From: JBFKPQ01 sp041628225
GTDB taxonomy: Bacteria; Actinomycetota; Acidimicrobiia; Spongiisociales; JAENVV01
NCBI GenBank assembly: GCA_041628225.1
Contig: JBFKPQ010000033.1
Span: 1-20,266 of the forward strand
Reading direction: 5' to 3'
DNA: 20,266 nt
Positions 1 to 6,790 of this stretch are shown here, in pieces. The notes under the pieces are model-generated. The model did no database searches, was not told where the DNA came from, and was given only the letters and a program-made list of their open reading frames with translations. The position numbers and the translations under genes are program-made. Each line of letters begins with the position of its first letter. Within the stretch, counting starts at the first letter, position 1.

Positions 1-872
1 CTCAGCAGTCGCAGCCCTCGGGGCGAGACCTCGCTGTCGGCCCGGTCGAAGCCCGCGGCCGCACTGACGGTGCTCGGATCGTGGAGGCGTTCGGTCGGTA
101 TCTCGCCGATCGCGGCGAGCGTCCGATCGACGGACGCCTTCGAGAGGCGGTTCACGTAGTCCCGAACGACCAGCGTCTGTAGCGTATCGATGCCCTGCAA
201 CAGATCGGCGAGCTGCAATCGAACCAACTCCCCCTCGCCGCCGAGCGCCACCGAGTCCCGGTCGACCGACGCGCCGATGCGGCGCACCAGCTCGGCGCGC
301 TGGAGGACGGTCACGACCTCCCGATAGGTGGCCAGATCGGCGACCTCGAGACGATTGAGGCGCTCGACCGCCGTATCGAGCCGGTCCCGGAAGCGATCGA
401 GCGTACCCAGCGACTGATTGACCTTGGCCGTCACGATCGTCGGCGGCTCGAGCTCCAGTTTCTCGTGGCCGACGAACACCGTCACAACGGCGCGGTCCTC
501 CGAGATCGACACCACCGGCCGCCCCGTCTGTTTCGCAGCACGTTCGGCCGTCCGGTGCCGGGATCCCGTCTCCACCGTCTTCATGTTGGGGTCGGGAATC
601 AGGTGGACATTGGCCCGCACGATCCGCTCGGCCTGGTCGTCGACGACGATGGCGCCGTCCATCTTGGCCAGTTCCGCCAGCTTGGCGACCGTGAATCCCG
701 CTTCGTGCAGCCGAAAGCCGCCGGTGCAGATGTCTTCGACGGCAGGTCCGGATCCGATGACCACGAGTGCGCCGTTGCCCTGCTGCATGATCCGCTCGAA
801 GGCCTCTCGCAACCGGGTTCCAGGAGCGAGGCGTTGCAGCACATCGAGTATCGGCGATCGGGAGCCAGGCAT
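1..872 (-). CDS. disA: DNA integrity scanning diadenylate cyclase DisA (3' end outside window)
   Basis: Makes c-di-AMP from two ATP and, in characterised homologues, scans DNA for lesions or branched structures as an octamer. I read the minus strand from ATG at 872 through about 290 codons to the window edge. The N-terminal DAC domain (about residues 1-140) carries both signature motifs, DGA at 72-74 and RHRTAER at 105-111, which bind and condense ATP. A helical linker region follows. The C-terminal helix-hairpin-helix DNA-binding domain should begin near the point where the window cuts the gene, so roughly the last 65 residues of a usual 355-residue protein are missing. The start lies 13 bp after the radA stop, the common actinobacterial and firmicute radA-disA pairing, so it is probably co-transcribed with radA. 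No frameshift or missing motif was seen in the visible part. Confidence 0.95.
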   Translation of the reverse strand, partial: MPGSRSPILDVLQRLAPGTRLREAFERIMQQGNGALVVIGSGPAVEDICTGGFRLHEAGFTVAKLAELAKMDGAIVVDDQAERIVRANVHLIPDPNMKTVETGSRHRTAERAAKQTGRPVVSISEDRAVVTVFVGHEKLELEPPTIVTAKVNQSLGTLDRFRDRLDTAVERLNRLEVADLATYREVVTVLQRAELVRRIGASVDRDSVALGGEGELVRLQLADLLQGIDTLQTLVVRDYVNRLSKASVDRTLAAIGEIPTERLHDPSTVSAAAGFDRADSEVSPRGLRLL

Positions 873-885
873 CTCCGGCAGGCTA

Positions 886-2193
886 CTACGGGGCGGACAC
901 ACCCGACGCCAAGAGACCAGCCGACATCAGGGCCGCATCCAGCCGACGGGGACCACCGTTGGGGTGTACCAGGTTTCGGAGGCCGAGCCGCCCGGCTTCG
1001 GCGGCGCGGCGGGCATCATGCGATACCGAGCGCAGCTCACCGGTGAGCCCGACCTCGCCCCAGGCAGCCGTCGAACCGAGGGCCGCGCCGGTCAGAGACG
1101 ACGCCAGTGCCAGGGCAACCGCCAGGTCGGCCCCAGGCTCGGCAAGCCGCATGCCACCCACGGCCGACACATACACCTCGCGATCGGCGAACCGGAGGCC
1201 GGCGTGGCGCTCGAGCACCGCCAGCAGTTGATGGACTCGAGCCGCCTCCACACCCCGCACCGAGCGACGCGGCGTAGGCGCGCTGGTCGGTTGACCAACG
1301 AGCGCCTGGACTTCGACCAGAAGCGCACGGCGACCACTGATCGTGGGGAAGATCACCGTTCCGGGAACGCCGCCCTCCCACTCGCCCACGAAGGCTCGAG
1401 ACGGATCCGGCACTTCGAGGAGCCCTTCGTTGCCCATCTCGAACAGCCCGACGAGGTGGGTGGCCCCGAACCGGTTCTTCAGACCGTGCACGGTTCGGAA
1501 CCCGCGGTCCGTTTCGCCCTCCAGGTACAGCACGACGTCCACCATGTGTTCGAGCAGCTTGGGTCCGGCGATCGACCCGTCTTTGGTCACGTGCCCGACG
1601 AGCACCGTCGCGACGCCTCGATCTTTGGCAAACCGAATGAGGCGGGCCGAACACTCCCGCACCTGCCCGACCGACCCAGGCGCGGCACCGAGGTCGGTCG
1701 TCGACATCGTCTGCACCGAGTCGACGACCAACAGTTCGGGACGCATTGACGCGGCGGCCTCGATGACGGCGTCGATGTCGTCGTCGGCCAAGACGAGCAC
1801 ATCGTCCGAGTCGATGCCGAGGCGGGCAGCCCGGAGACCCACCTGATCAGCCGACTCCTCGGCGGTTGCGATGAGCACCTTGCCACCCGTTGCCACCATC
1901 GCTCCAGCCACCTGAAGCAGCAACGTCGACTTGCCGACGCCCGGTTCACCGCCGAGGAGCACCACGCCACCGGGCACGAACCCTCCGCCCAGCACCCGGT
2001 CGAACTCGGAGATGTCGGTCCGCGCCCTGGCCACGTCGGATTCTCCGACCTTGGCGACCGGGACGGGCGCGACGCGCTTGGTCGACTTCGGCCGCTCTCG
2101 AGCCTCGGACAGGCCGGTGCTCGATTGGCACTGCGGACAGAAACCCATCCAACGGCCCGTCGAGTAGCCGCAGGAGTCACATTGGTAACGCAC
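886..2193 (-). CDS. radA: DNA repair protein RadA (Sms)
   Basis: RecA-like ATPase/helicase that promotes branch migration and processing of recombination intermediates. The 435-residue protein has the full RadA architecture: an N-terminal C4 zinc finger (C5, C8, C19, C22), Walker A GEPGVGKST at 82-90, a Walker B-like LLVVDS near 154-159, the RadA-specific KNRFG motif at 239-243, and a C-terminal Lon-protease-like domain (roughly 280-435) that lacks an obvious proteolytic centre, as usual for the family. The start is GTG at 2193, which puts the zinc finger at the extreme N-terminus. No Shine-Dalgarno precedes it; instead TAAGAT lies exactly 6 nt upstream, suggesting a leaderless mRNA. It is followed by disA after 13 bp and is divergent from the zinc-ribbon gene at 2367. 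Confidence 0.96.
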   Translation of the reverse strand: MRYQCDSCGYSTGRWMGFCPQCQSSTGLSEARERPKSTKRVAPVPVAKVGESDVARARTDISEFDRVLGGGFVPGGVVLLGGEPGVGKSTLLLQVAGAMVATGGKVLIATAEESADQVGLRAARLGIDSDDVLVLADDDIDAVIEAAASMRPELLVVDSVQTMSTTDLGAAPGSVGQVRECSARLIRFAKDRGVATVLVGHVTKDGSIAGPKLLEHMVDVVLYLEGETDRGFRTVHGLKNRFGATHLVGLFEMGNEGLLEVPDPSRAFVGEWEGGVPGTVIFPTISGRRALLVEVQALVGQPTSAPTPRRSVRGVEAARVHQLLAVLERHAGLRFADREVYVSAVGGMRLAEPGADLAVALALASSLTGAALGSTAAWGEVGLTGELRSVSHDARRAAEAGRLGLRNLVHPNGGPRRLDAALMSAGLLASGVSAP

Positions 2194-2205
2194 AGGCGGA
2201 TCTTA
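2194..2205 (-). promoter_or_regulatory. Putative leaderless promoter (-10 TAAGAT) of radA-disA
   Basis: On the minus strand TAAGAT (2205-2200) matches the actinobacterial -10 consensus TANNNT and is followed by exactly 6 nt and then the GTG of radA. This would place the transcription start on the first base of the start codon. No convincing -35 is visible. The same geometry recurs at nnr, acpS and the lipoprotein gene. The TAA of the -10 also serves as the stop codon of the small ORF at 2203-2328, if that ORF is real. Confidence 0.6.
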
Positions 2206-2328
2206 TCGACGGACCCGGACAGAAATCGCGCGCCACGCCAGCGCCAGCGCCAGTCCCAGGAGGAGAGCACCTCCCACCGCGCTGCCGACCGACCAAGCTT
2301 CGGTTGCTCTGACCACCGAGATCACCAT
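2203..2328 (-). CDS. Possible small single-span membrane protein (41 aa), unrecognised
   Basis: A 41-residue ORF on the minus strand between the divergent zinc-ribbon gene and radA, ATG at 2328, TAA at 2205-2203. Residues about 14-34 form a glycine/alanine/leucine-rich hydrophobic stretch (VGSAVGGALLLGLALALAW) followed by an arginine-rich tail ending RVRR, which fits one membrane segment with a cytoplasmic basic C-terminus. A TATTCT (2343-2338) lies 9 nt before the ATG and a weak GGCAGG could act as ribosome binding site. It stops 9 bp before radA. I do not recognise a family; the ORF may be spurious, but hydrophobicity with correctly placed charges is unusual for a shadow frame. Confidence 0.4.
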   Translation of the reverse strand: MVISVVRATEAWSVGSAVGGALLLGLALALAWRAISVRVRR

Positions 2329-2366
2329 GAACCTGCCAGAATACCGCCCGAGAACGGAAGGGATCG

Positions 2367-3242
2367 ATGGCACAGCACACCTGCACGAACTGCGGCGCTC
2401 GATTCGAGGACGAGGAATTCTGCCCCGAATGCGGCCAATGGGTGGCCGATGAGTCCTTCGAGGCTTTCGACCTGAACGAGAGCGACGAGGTACGAAGCCT
2501 GCCGTACGATTCGACACCCTGCCCATCGTGTGGAGCGGCCAATCCGATCGGCAACCGGCACTGCGAGGAATGCGGGGCGCGCCTGTCGCAAGGGGCACTC
2601 CCGGTCGCACCCCAGCCGATGATCACGTCCAGCGCCGGCGTGCGCGCCGCGATGGCCATCGGCACACTGCTCGTCGTCGTCGTCCTCGCCTCTCTGCTCT
2701 TCAACTGGATCGGCGGAGACGACCCCGTTGCGACGACCCTGGCAGCCGAGACGACCACGCCGACCTCCCAGGTCACCGACGCGCCGCGCGAGCAGATCGT
2801 CCCGATCTCGGTCGATTGTTCGTCCTCGCTCAACGGTTTTCCGTGCGAGAACATGTTCGACGGCAACCCCGAGACGGCCTGGAACGACAACAGCCTCGCC
2901 GGAGAAGGTGCGGTGATCCGCGTCACGTTCCCGGCGATCTATCGCCTCGAGCAGATCATCATCAAGAACGTGGAGGACGACGTCCGCTTCCAGCGGAACT
3001 TCCGTATCGCCTCGGTCCAGATCACCACCGATGACAACGCCCAGGGCACGATCGGCTTCGTACCGGACGAGCCGGGCGCACACATCATCGATTTCTCGAG
3101 CCTGGCCACGACGCAGGTGACGTTCGAGATCCAGACCGTCCACCAGGCCCAAGACGTCACCGACGACGAGGGTCAGGTGCTGTCGGCATTCGACGAGCTG
3201 GTCGTCCAGGAGATCGAGTTCTTCGGTCGGCGCGGCGGCTAG
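2367..3242 (+). CDS. Double zinc-ribbon, single-TM protein with extracellular discoidin-like (NADase-type glycan-binding) domain
   Basis: A 291-residue protein of unknown specific function. It has two zinc ribbons, C6/C9/C19/C22 and C52/C55/C66/C69, the second of the CPxCG...CxxCG type; an alanine/valine-rich membrane helix at about 92-115; a Thr/Pro-rich linker (about 120-140); and a beta-rich C-terminal domain (about 145-290). That domain begins with a short C151-C160 spacing and the motif ENMFDGNPETAWND, typical of discoidin-like domains annotated as NADase-type glycan-binding. By inference the ribbons are cytoplasmic and the discoidin-like domain faces outward. The start is supported by a GGAAGGG Shine-Dalgarno at 2356-2362, so unlike its neighbours this gene is leadered. 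Its TAG stop overlaps the tsaD stop within the palindrome CTAG (3239-3242). The function is not known to me; ligand binding at the envelope is only a guess. Confidence 0.85.
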   Translation: MAQHTCTNCGARFEDEEFCPECGQWVADESFEAFDLNESDEVRSLPYDSTPCPSCGAANPIGNRHCEECGARLSQGALPVAPQPMITSSAGVRAAMAIGTLLVVVVLASLLFNWIGGDDPVATTLAAETTTPTSQVTDAPREQIVPISVDCSSSLNGFPCENMFDGNPETAWNDNSLAGEGAVIRVTFPAIYRLEQIIIKNVEDDVRFQRNFRIASVQITTDDNAQGTIGFVPDEPGAHIIDFSSLATTQVTFEIQTVHQAQDVTDDEGQVLSAFDELVVQEIEFFGRRGG

Positions 3243-4243
3243 AGCCGGAGCCCGGCGTCGACCTGGGCGTCCCAGGCGGTGTACTCGCCTTGCGCCAGCC
3301 AGTGCGCGCCCGCGGCCCCGATCATCGCGGCGTTGTCCGTGCACAGAATGGGCGGCGGAACGAGGAGACGGACGCCTCTCCGGTCCGCCTCGGCGGCGAG
3401 CTTCTGGCGGAGCCGTCGGTTGGCGAGGACGCCACCGCCAGCAGAAACGGTTTCGACGCCGGTCGTCTCGACGGCGTTGAAGGTCTTCGACACGAGCACG
3501 TCGACGATCGCCTCCTGCACCGATGCCGCCACGTCGGCGAGCGGCGGTAACGAACCCGCGGCCTTCGCCTTCTCGAGGAACGTCACCACCGACGTCTTCA
3601 GGCCGCTGAACGAGAAGTCGTAGGGCCGGTCGGCGAGGGCTCTCGGGAAACGCACGGCATCGGGGTCGCCATCGTCGGACGCCCGATCGATGGCCGGGCC
3701 TCCGGGATAGCCGAGCCCCATGTGCCGGGCGATCTTGTCGAACGCCTCCCCGGCTGCGTCGTCGATGGTCTGTCCGAGCACCTCATAGTCGCCCCACGCC
3801 CGCACGTGCACCACCTGGGAGTGACCGCCGGAGGCGAGGGTCACGACGGCCGGCGGCTCGAACTCGGGATGGGCGAGGACCGACGAGAACACGTGGCCCT
3901 CCATGTGATCGACGCCGACGAACGGCAGCTGACGGGCCCAGGCGGTCGCCTTGCCGAACGAGAACCCGACGAGCAACGCTCCAACCAGACCGGGACCCCG
4001 GGTCGCCGCCACGCCGTCCAGGTCGTCGGGATGCACGCCCGCTTCTGCGAGTGCACGATGGGTCAGCGATCGGATCGACTCGACGTGCGCCCGCGCCGCC
4101 ACCTCCGGTACGACACCGCCGAACCGAGAGTGGATGTCGACCTGCGAGGCGAGGACGTTCGAGAGAACCGTGCGGCCGCGGACCACGGCAACCGCCGTCT
4201 CGTCGCAGCTGGTCTCGAACGCGAGAACGGTCGGTTCAACCAT
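3239..4243 (-). CDS. tsaD: tRNA N6-adenosine threonylcarbamoyltransferase TsaD
   Basis: Transfers the threonylcarbamoyl group from TC-AMP to A37 of ANN-decoding tRNAs, working with TsaB and TsaE. The 334-residue ASKHA-fold protein shows the N-terminal FETSCDETAVA motif, the metal-binding HMEGH at 113-117 (H113, H117), ASGGHS at 137-142 and the C-terminal CTDNAAMIG. I chose ATG at 4243 because MVEPTVLAFETSCDET matches the family start; an in-frame upstream extension lies inside rimI and looks like shadow sequence. The ATG overlaps the end of rimI by 8 bp, so translation is probably coupled. It is the last gene of the operon. In mycobacteria tsaD is followed by groES-groEL; here the next gene is convergent and unrelated. 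Confidence 0.96.
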   Translation of the reverse strand: MVEPTVLAFETSCDETAVAVVRGRTVLSNVLASQVDIHSRFGGVVPEVAARAHVESIRSLTHRALAEAGVHPDDLDGVAATRGPGLVGALLVGFSFGKATAWARQLPFVGVDHMEGHVFSSVLAHPEFEPPAVVTLASGGHSQVVHVRAWGDYEVLGQTIDDAAGEAFDKIARHMGLGYPGGPAIDRASDDGDPDAVRFPRALADRPYDFSFSGLKTSVVTFLEKAKAAGSLPPLADVAASVQEAIVDVLVSKTFNAVETTGVETVSAGGGVLANRRLRQKLAAEADRRGVRLLVPPPILCTDNAAMIGAAGAHWLAQGEYTAWDAQVDAGLRL

Positions 4244-4721
4244 CGAGGCGCTCCCGGATGGCGGCAAGTCTTTGGCCGTACTCAGGGCGGTCGAGGTCGT
4301 TGGCCCACATGACGAGCGCGTCTTCCGTGCCGTAGTAGTTCTTGCGGAAGCCGACCGGAGCCATCCCAAACCGGCGATACAGCTCCTGGGCCGCGGTGTT
4401 CGACACCCGGACCTCGAGCGTGAGATGGCGCGCGCCCGCCGAGATGGCGTGGTCGACGAGGGCCAGCATCAGCCGCGTCCCGATCTGGCGACCTCGCACC
4501 GAGGCGTCGACGGCCACGGTGGTGATGTGCGCTTCTTCTGCTACCAGCATGACGCCGGCGAATCCCACGACCCGAGACGATTCGTCCTCGGCGACGAGGT
4601 AGTGGCGTGAGACCTGGGCGAGTTCGTCTCGGAAGATCTGTTCCGACCACGGCTGGGGATAGGTGGCACGCTCGAGCGCGACGACGATGGGGAGGTCTTC
4701 GAGGCGCATCGGCCGCAGCAT
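4236..4721 (-). CDS. rimI: GNAT acetyltransferase, RimI-type (ribosomal protein S18 N-terminal alanine acetyltransferase)
   Basis: A 161-residue GNAT enzyme expected to acetylate an N-terminal amine, classically that of ribosomal protein S18; in this operon context it may act on other N-termini. The N-terminal part MRLEDLPIVVALERATYPQPWS and the C-terminal YRRFGMAPVGFRKNYY...DALVMW are typical of RimI. In the acetyl-CoA loop the usual Q/RxxGxG/A reads RGRQIG, with Gln where the first glycine is commonly found. The ATG at 4721 shares its A with the tsaB stop (TGATG), so re-initiation is likely; a second Met four codons later is an alternative start. It overlaps tsaD by 8 bp. The tsaB-rimI-tsaD order is widespread in actinobacteria and firmicutes. 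Confidence 0.92.
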   Translation of the reverse strand: MLRPMRLEDLPIVVALERATYPQPWSEQIFRDELAQVSRHYLVAEDESSRVVGFAGVMLVAEEAHITTVAVDASVRGRQIGTRLMLALVDHAISAGARHLTLEVRVSNTAAQELYRRFGMAPVGFRKNYYGTEDALVMWANDLDRPEYGQRLAAIRERLDG

Positions 4722-5440
4722 CAGGCGGACTCCGACTCGAACCACGGTCCCTCCTCTCGCAGACTGGCCCACCCGATGGTCACATCGGGTTCCCGCAGAT
4801 ACAGGGGGCGGATCTCATCGGGATGCGGAATGTCCTCCGACCGAAGCCGCGAGTACGACGACTCGAGCAGAGCGCCGGCGGACGGATGGCGAGGCGCACC
4901 GGTCTTGACCCGGTGCATGCCCGTGAAGAACGCCTCGCCGAGCGCTTCGTGGTGGCCCACCACGAGGCAGTCGGCGGGATCGGACACCAGCATGGCGCGC
5001 AGCTCGTCCGCGGAGGCCAGTTGCGCAGGTCCGTCCTTGACGACGCCGCCTGGCACGGGCTGGTAGGTGGCAAAGGCGAACTCACCTCGTCGCACGTCGA
5101 GCACCGACCAGATGTGGCGGCGGCCGGTGGCCGCTCGCAGCGCCACCGCATCGAGCGACGAGCCGGGCACCAACGGCACGCCGAGCGCAGCCGCCAAACC
5201 CTGGGCGGTCGAGAGCCCCACCCGGATACCGGTATAGAGCCCCGGCCCGACGTCGACGACGATCCCGTCGAGGTCGGTCGGGCGCCAACCCGCCTGGTCG
5301 AAACAGAAATCCAGCGCCGACACGAGAAACGCACCGTGGCCGCGCCGGTCGACCCGCTGGGCGGAAGCCACGATGTCACGTCCCTCTCCCAGGGCGACGG
5401 AGGCGGCTGCGGTAGCCGTTTCGATGGCGAGGATCTTCAC
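4721..5440 (-). CDS. tsaB: t6A biosynthesis dimerisation/scaffold protein TsaB
   Basis: An inactive TsaD paralogue that dimerises with TsaD and recruits TsaE to form the t6A-modifying complex. The 239-residue product begins VKILAIETATAAASVAL, the family N-terminus, and has the GPGLYTGIRVGLSTAQGLA motif near residues 65-85. The metal-binding HMEGH of TsaD is absent, as expected. The start is GTG at 5440, within a GTGA overlap with the tsaE stop; an upstream in-frame ATG would create an unrelated N-terminal extension. The C-terminus reaches about 239 residues, longer than the minimal Gram-negative TsaB, with PLYLREPDVTI near the end, as in actinobacterial versions. Its stop overlaps the rimI start by one base. 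Confidence 0.95.
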   Translation of the reverse strand: MKILAIETATAAASVALGEGRDIVASAQRVDRRGHGAFLVSALDFCFDQAGWRPTDLDGIVVDVGPGLYTGIRVGLSTAQGLAAALGVPLVPGSSLDAVALRAATGRRHIWSVLDVRRGEFAFATYQPVPGGVVKDGPAQLASADELRAMLVSDPADCLVVGHHEALGEAFFTGMHRVKTGAPRHPSAGALLESSYSRLRSEDIPHPDEIRPLYLREPDVTIGWASLREEGPWFESESA

Positions 5441-5895
5441 TGCGTCAACTCTTGCAGAGGTCGTCGCGTCCAGCCACCCGACGGCGTGAACCGAATCCTG
5501 CGGGCGTTTTCGTCGAGGATTTCGATGTCGACGCGGAGGTGGTCGTCGGGCAATTGCGAAAGGACGGCATTGCCCCACTCGATGAGCAGGATCCCATCGG
5601 CCGCGGCGTCGACGACGTCGAGATCGTCGAACTCCGCGAGGCCCCCGAGCCGATAGACGTCGGCGTGGACGAGCGGGATGAAGCCACTCGTATACGAGCG
5701 AACGAGCACGAACGACGGGCTCACGATGGGCTCATCGATGCCGAGCCCTTCGCCCAGCCCTCCCGCAAAGGCGGTCTTTCCGGCTCCGAGGCGGCCGCAC
5801 AGGGCCACGACGTCGCCCGGTCGAAGCAGGGCCGCCAGTCGCCGGCCGAGTTGCATGGTGCCGCCGACGTCGGCGGTGTCGATCTGCACGGTCAT
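5437..5895 (-). CDS. tsaE: tRNA t6A biosynthesis ATPase TsaE
   Basis: P-loop ATPase that resets the TsaB-TsaD complex during t6A37 formation. The 152-residue protein has Walker A GRLGAGKT at 34-41, the family motif HADVYRL near 90-96 and LIEWG near 118-122. I chose ATG at 5895 since MTVQIDTADVGGTMQLGRRLA fits the usual short N-terminus; the longer ORF reads upstream through Arg/Pro-rich shadow sequence. It lies 22 bp after the S58 hydrolase stop and ends in a 4-bp GTGA overlap with tsaB. A TAAGCT hexamer sits 11 nt before the ATG and could be a weak internal -10, but this is not strong. Confidence 0.95.
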   Translation of the reverse strand: MTVQIDTADVGGTMQLGRRLAALLRPGDVVALCGRLGAGKTAFAGGLGEGLGIDEPIVSPSFVLVRSYTSGFIPLVHADVYRLGGLAEFDDLDVVDAAADGILLIEWGNAVLSQLPDDHLRVDIEILDENARRIRFTPSGGWTRRPLQELTQ

Positions 5896-5917
5896 GGGTA
5901 GACGCCAGCTTACGCGT

Positions 5918-6790
5918 TCACCCGGTCGGTTCCGCCCGTATCGCGGCCACGATCGCGTCGGCGGTCGCCGCGAAGGCGGCCTCGGCCAGTGCGTCGAGGT
6001 CGGCGGTCTCGCCACCGCATGAGAGCGCGAAACTGGCGTCTCCGTCGTAGCGGGTGTGCGCCGGACGGATCACCGCCGCCAGGGCGTCTTGTGATCGGAC
6101 GGCCAGACGGGTGAGATCACTTCGACCCAGCGAGGCGTCGGTGGCCACACACACGAGGGTGGTGCTCGTGAACGGGGGTACCGCGCCCGGATCACCTTCT
6201 CCGCCTCCGGTCAGGCATTCGCCGTCGAGCGTGTACACATCCCCGATGGCGTTCACGACGGCCAGAGCTGCCACCCGGGCGTCCCCCGACTCAACCGTGG
6301 CCGACCCGATGCCACCCGGACGGGCCGTCTCCGGACCGCGCCATTTGGCGACGGTCGCCCCCGTTCCGGCCCCGAACCTGCCCGAACCGACCGGAGCGGT
6401 GCTCGCCGCGGCGTAGGCGGTCCGGCCGGCCGCGGCGTCCGGCCGAACCGAGCCGTCGCCCTCCGACAGGTCGAAGATCACGGCGGCGGGCACGATCGGG
6501 ACGACTCCCCACGGCGTCGGGTGGCCTCTGCCTTCGGCTTCGAGGGCAGCCATCACGCCGTCGGCGGCGGCGAGGCCGTAGGCGGATCCGCCCGTCAAGA
6601 CCAACGCGGTGATCTCGGAGACTTTCATGCCTGGCGCCAGCAGCGCCGTCTCGCGCGAACCGGGCGCGGCTCCGCGGACCTCGACGGCGCACACGTTCGG
6701 AGACGGCGGAACGATGACGGTGCATCCCGTACGAGCCTCCTCGGACGTCCAATGCCCAACGCGCAGGCCGGCGATGTCGGTGAGGCTCAT
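5918..6790 (-). CDS. S58/P1-family (DmpA-like) Ntn-hydrolase
   Basis: A 290-residue member of the DmpA/NylC/P1 family. Members self-cleave into alpha and beta chains and act as aminopeptidases, amidases or oligomer hydrolases; DmpA itself is an L-aminopeptidase and D-Ala-amide esterase/amidase. Visible signatures: DIAGLRVGHWT at the N-terminus, RGAAPGSRET near 39-47, LTGGSAYGLAAADGVM near 65-80, VVPIVPAAVIFDL near 96-108, AVVNAIGDV near 177-185, the probable self-cleavage site around T210 (FTSTTLV, 207-213), and IRPAHTRYDGDASFAL near the C-terminus. The residue before the candidate nucleophile Thr is Ser, where relatives such as Rv1333 have Asn (as I recall them). The protein is shorter than many relatives. 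The ATG at 6790 lies in a 4-bp ATGA overlap with the alr stop, so it is probably translationally coupled to alanine racemase. The substrate is unknown. Confidence 0.9.
   Translation of the reverse strand: MSLTDIAGLRVGHWTSEEARTGCTVIVPPSPNVCAVEVRGAAPGSRETALLAPGMKVSEITALVLTGGSAYGLAAADGVMAALEAEGRGHPTPWGVVPIVPAAVIFDLSEGDGSVRPDAAAGRTAYAAASTAPVGSGRFGAGTGATVAKWRGPETARPGGIGSATVESGDARVAALAVVNAIGDVYTLDGECLTGGGEGDPGAVPPFTSTTLVCVATDASLGRSDLTRLAVRSQDALAAVIRPAHTRYDGDASFALSCGGETADLDALAEAAFAATADAIVAAIRAEPTG

Noticed and set aside
418..1749. Long plus-strand open frame of 443 codons opposite radA and disA
   Set aside because: Composition is Arg/Pro/His-rich with no domain signature, and both minus-strand genes beneath it are intact and recognisable. 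It is a GC-driven shadow.
5896..5917. Internal promoter (TAAGCT) for tsaE
   Set aside because: The hexamer is 11 nt from the ATG, not the 6 nt seen at the four likely leaderless starts, and the gene is well explained by operon read-through.
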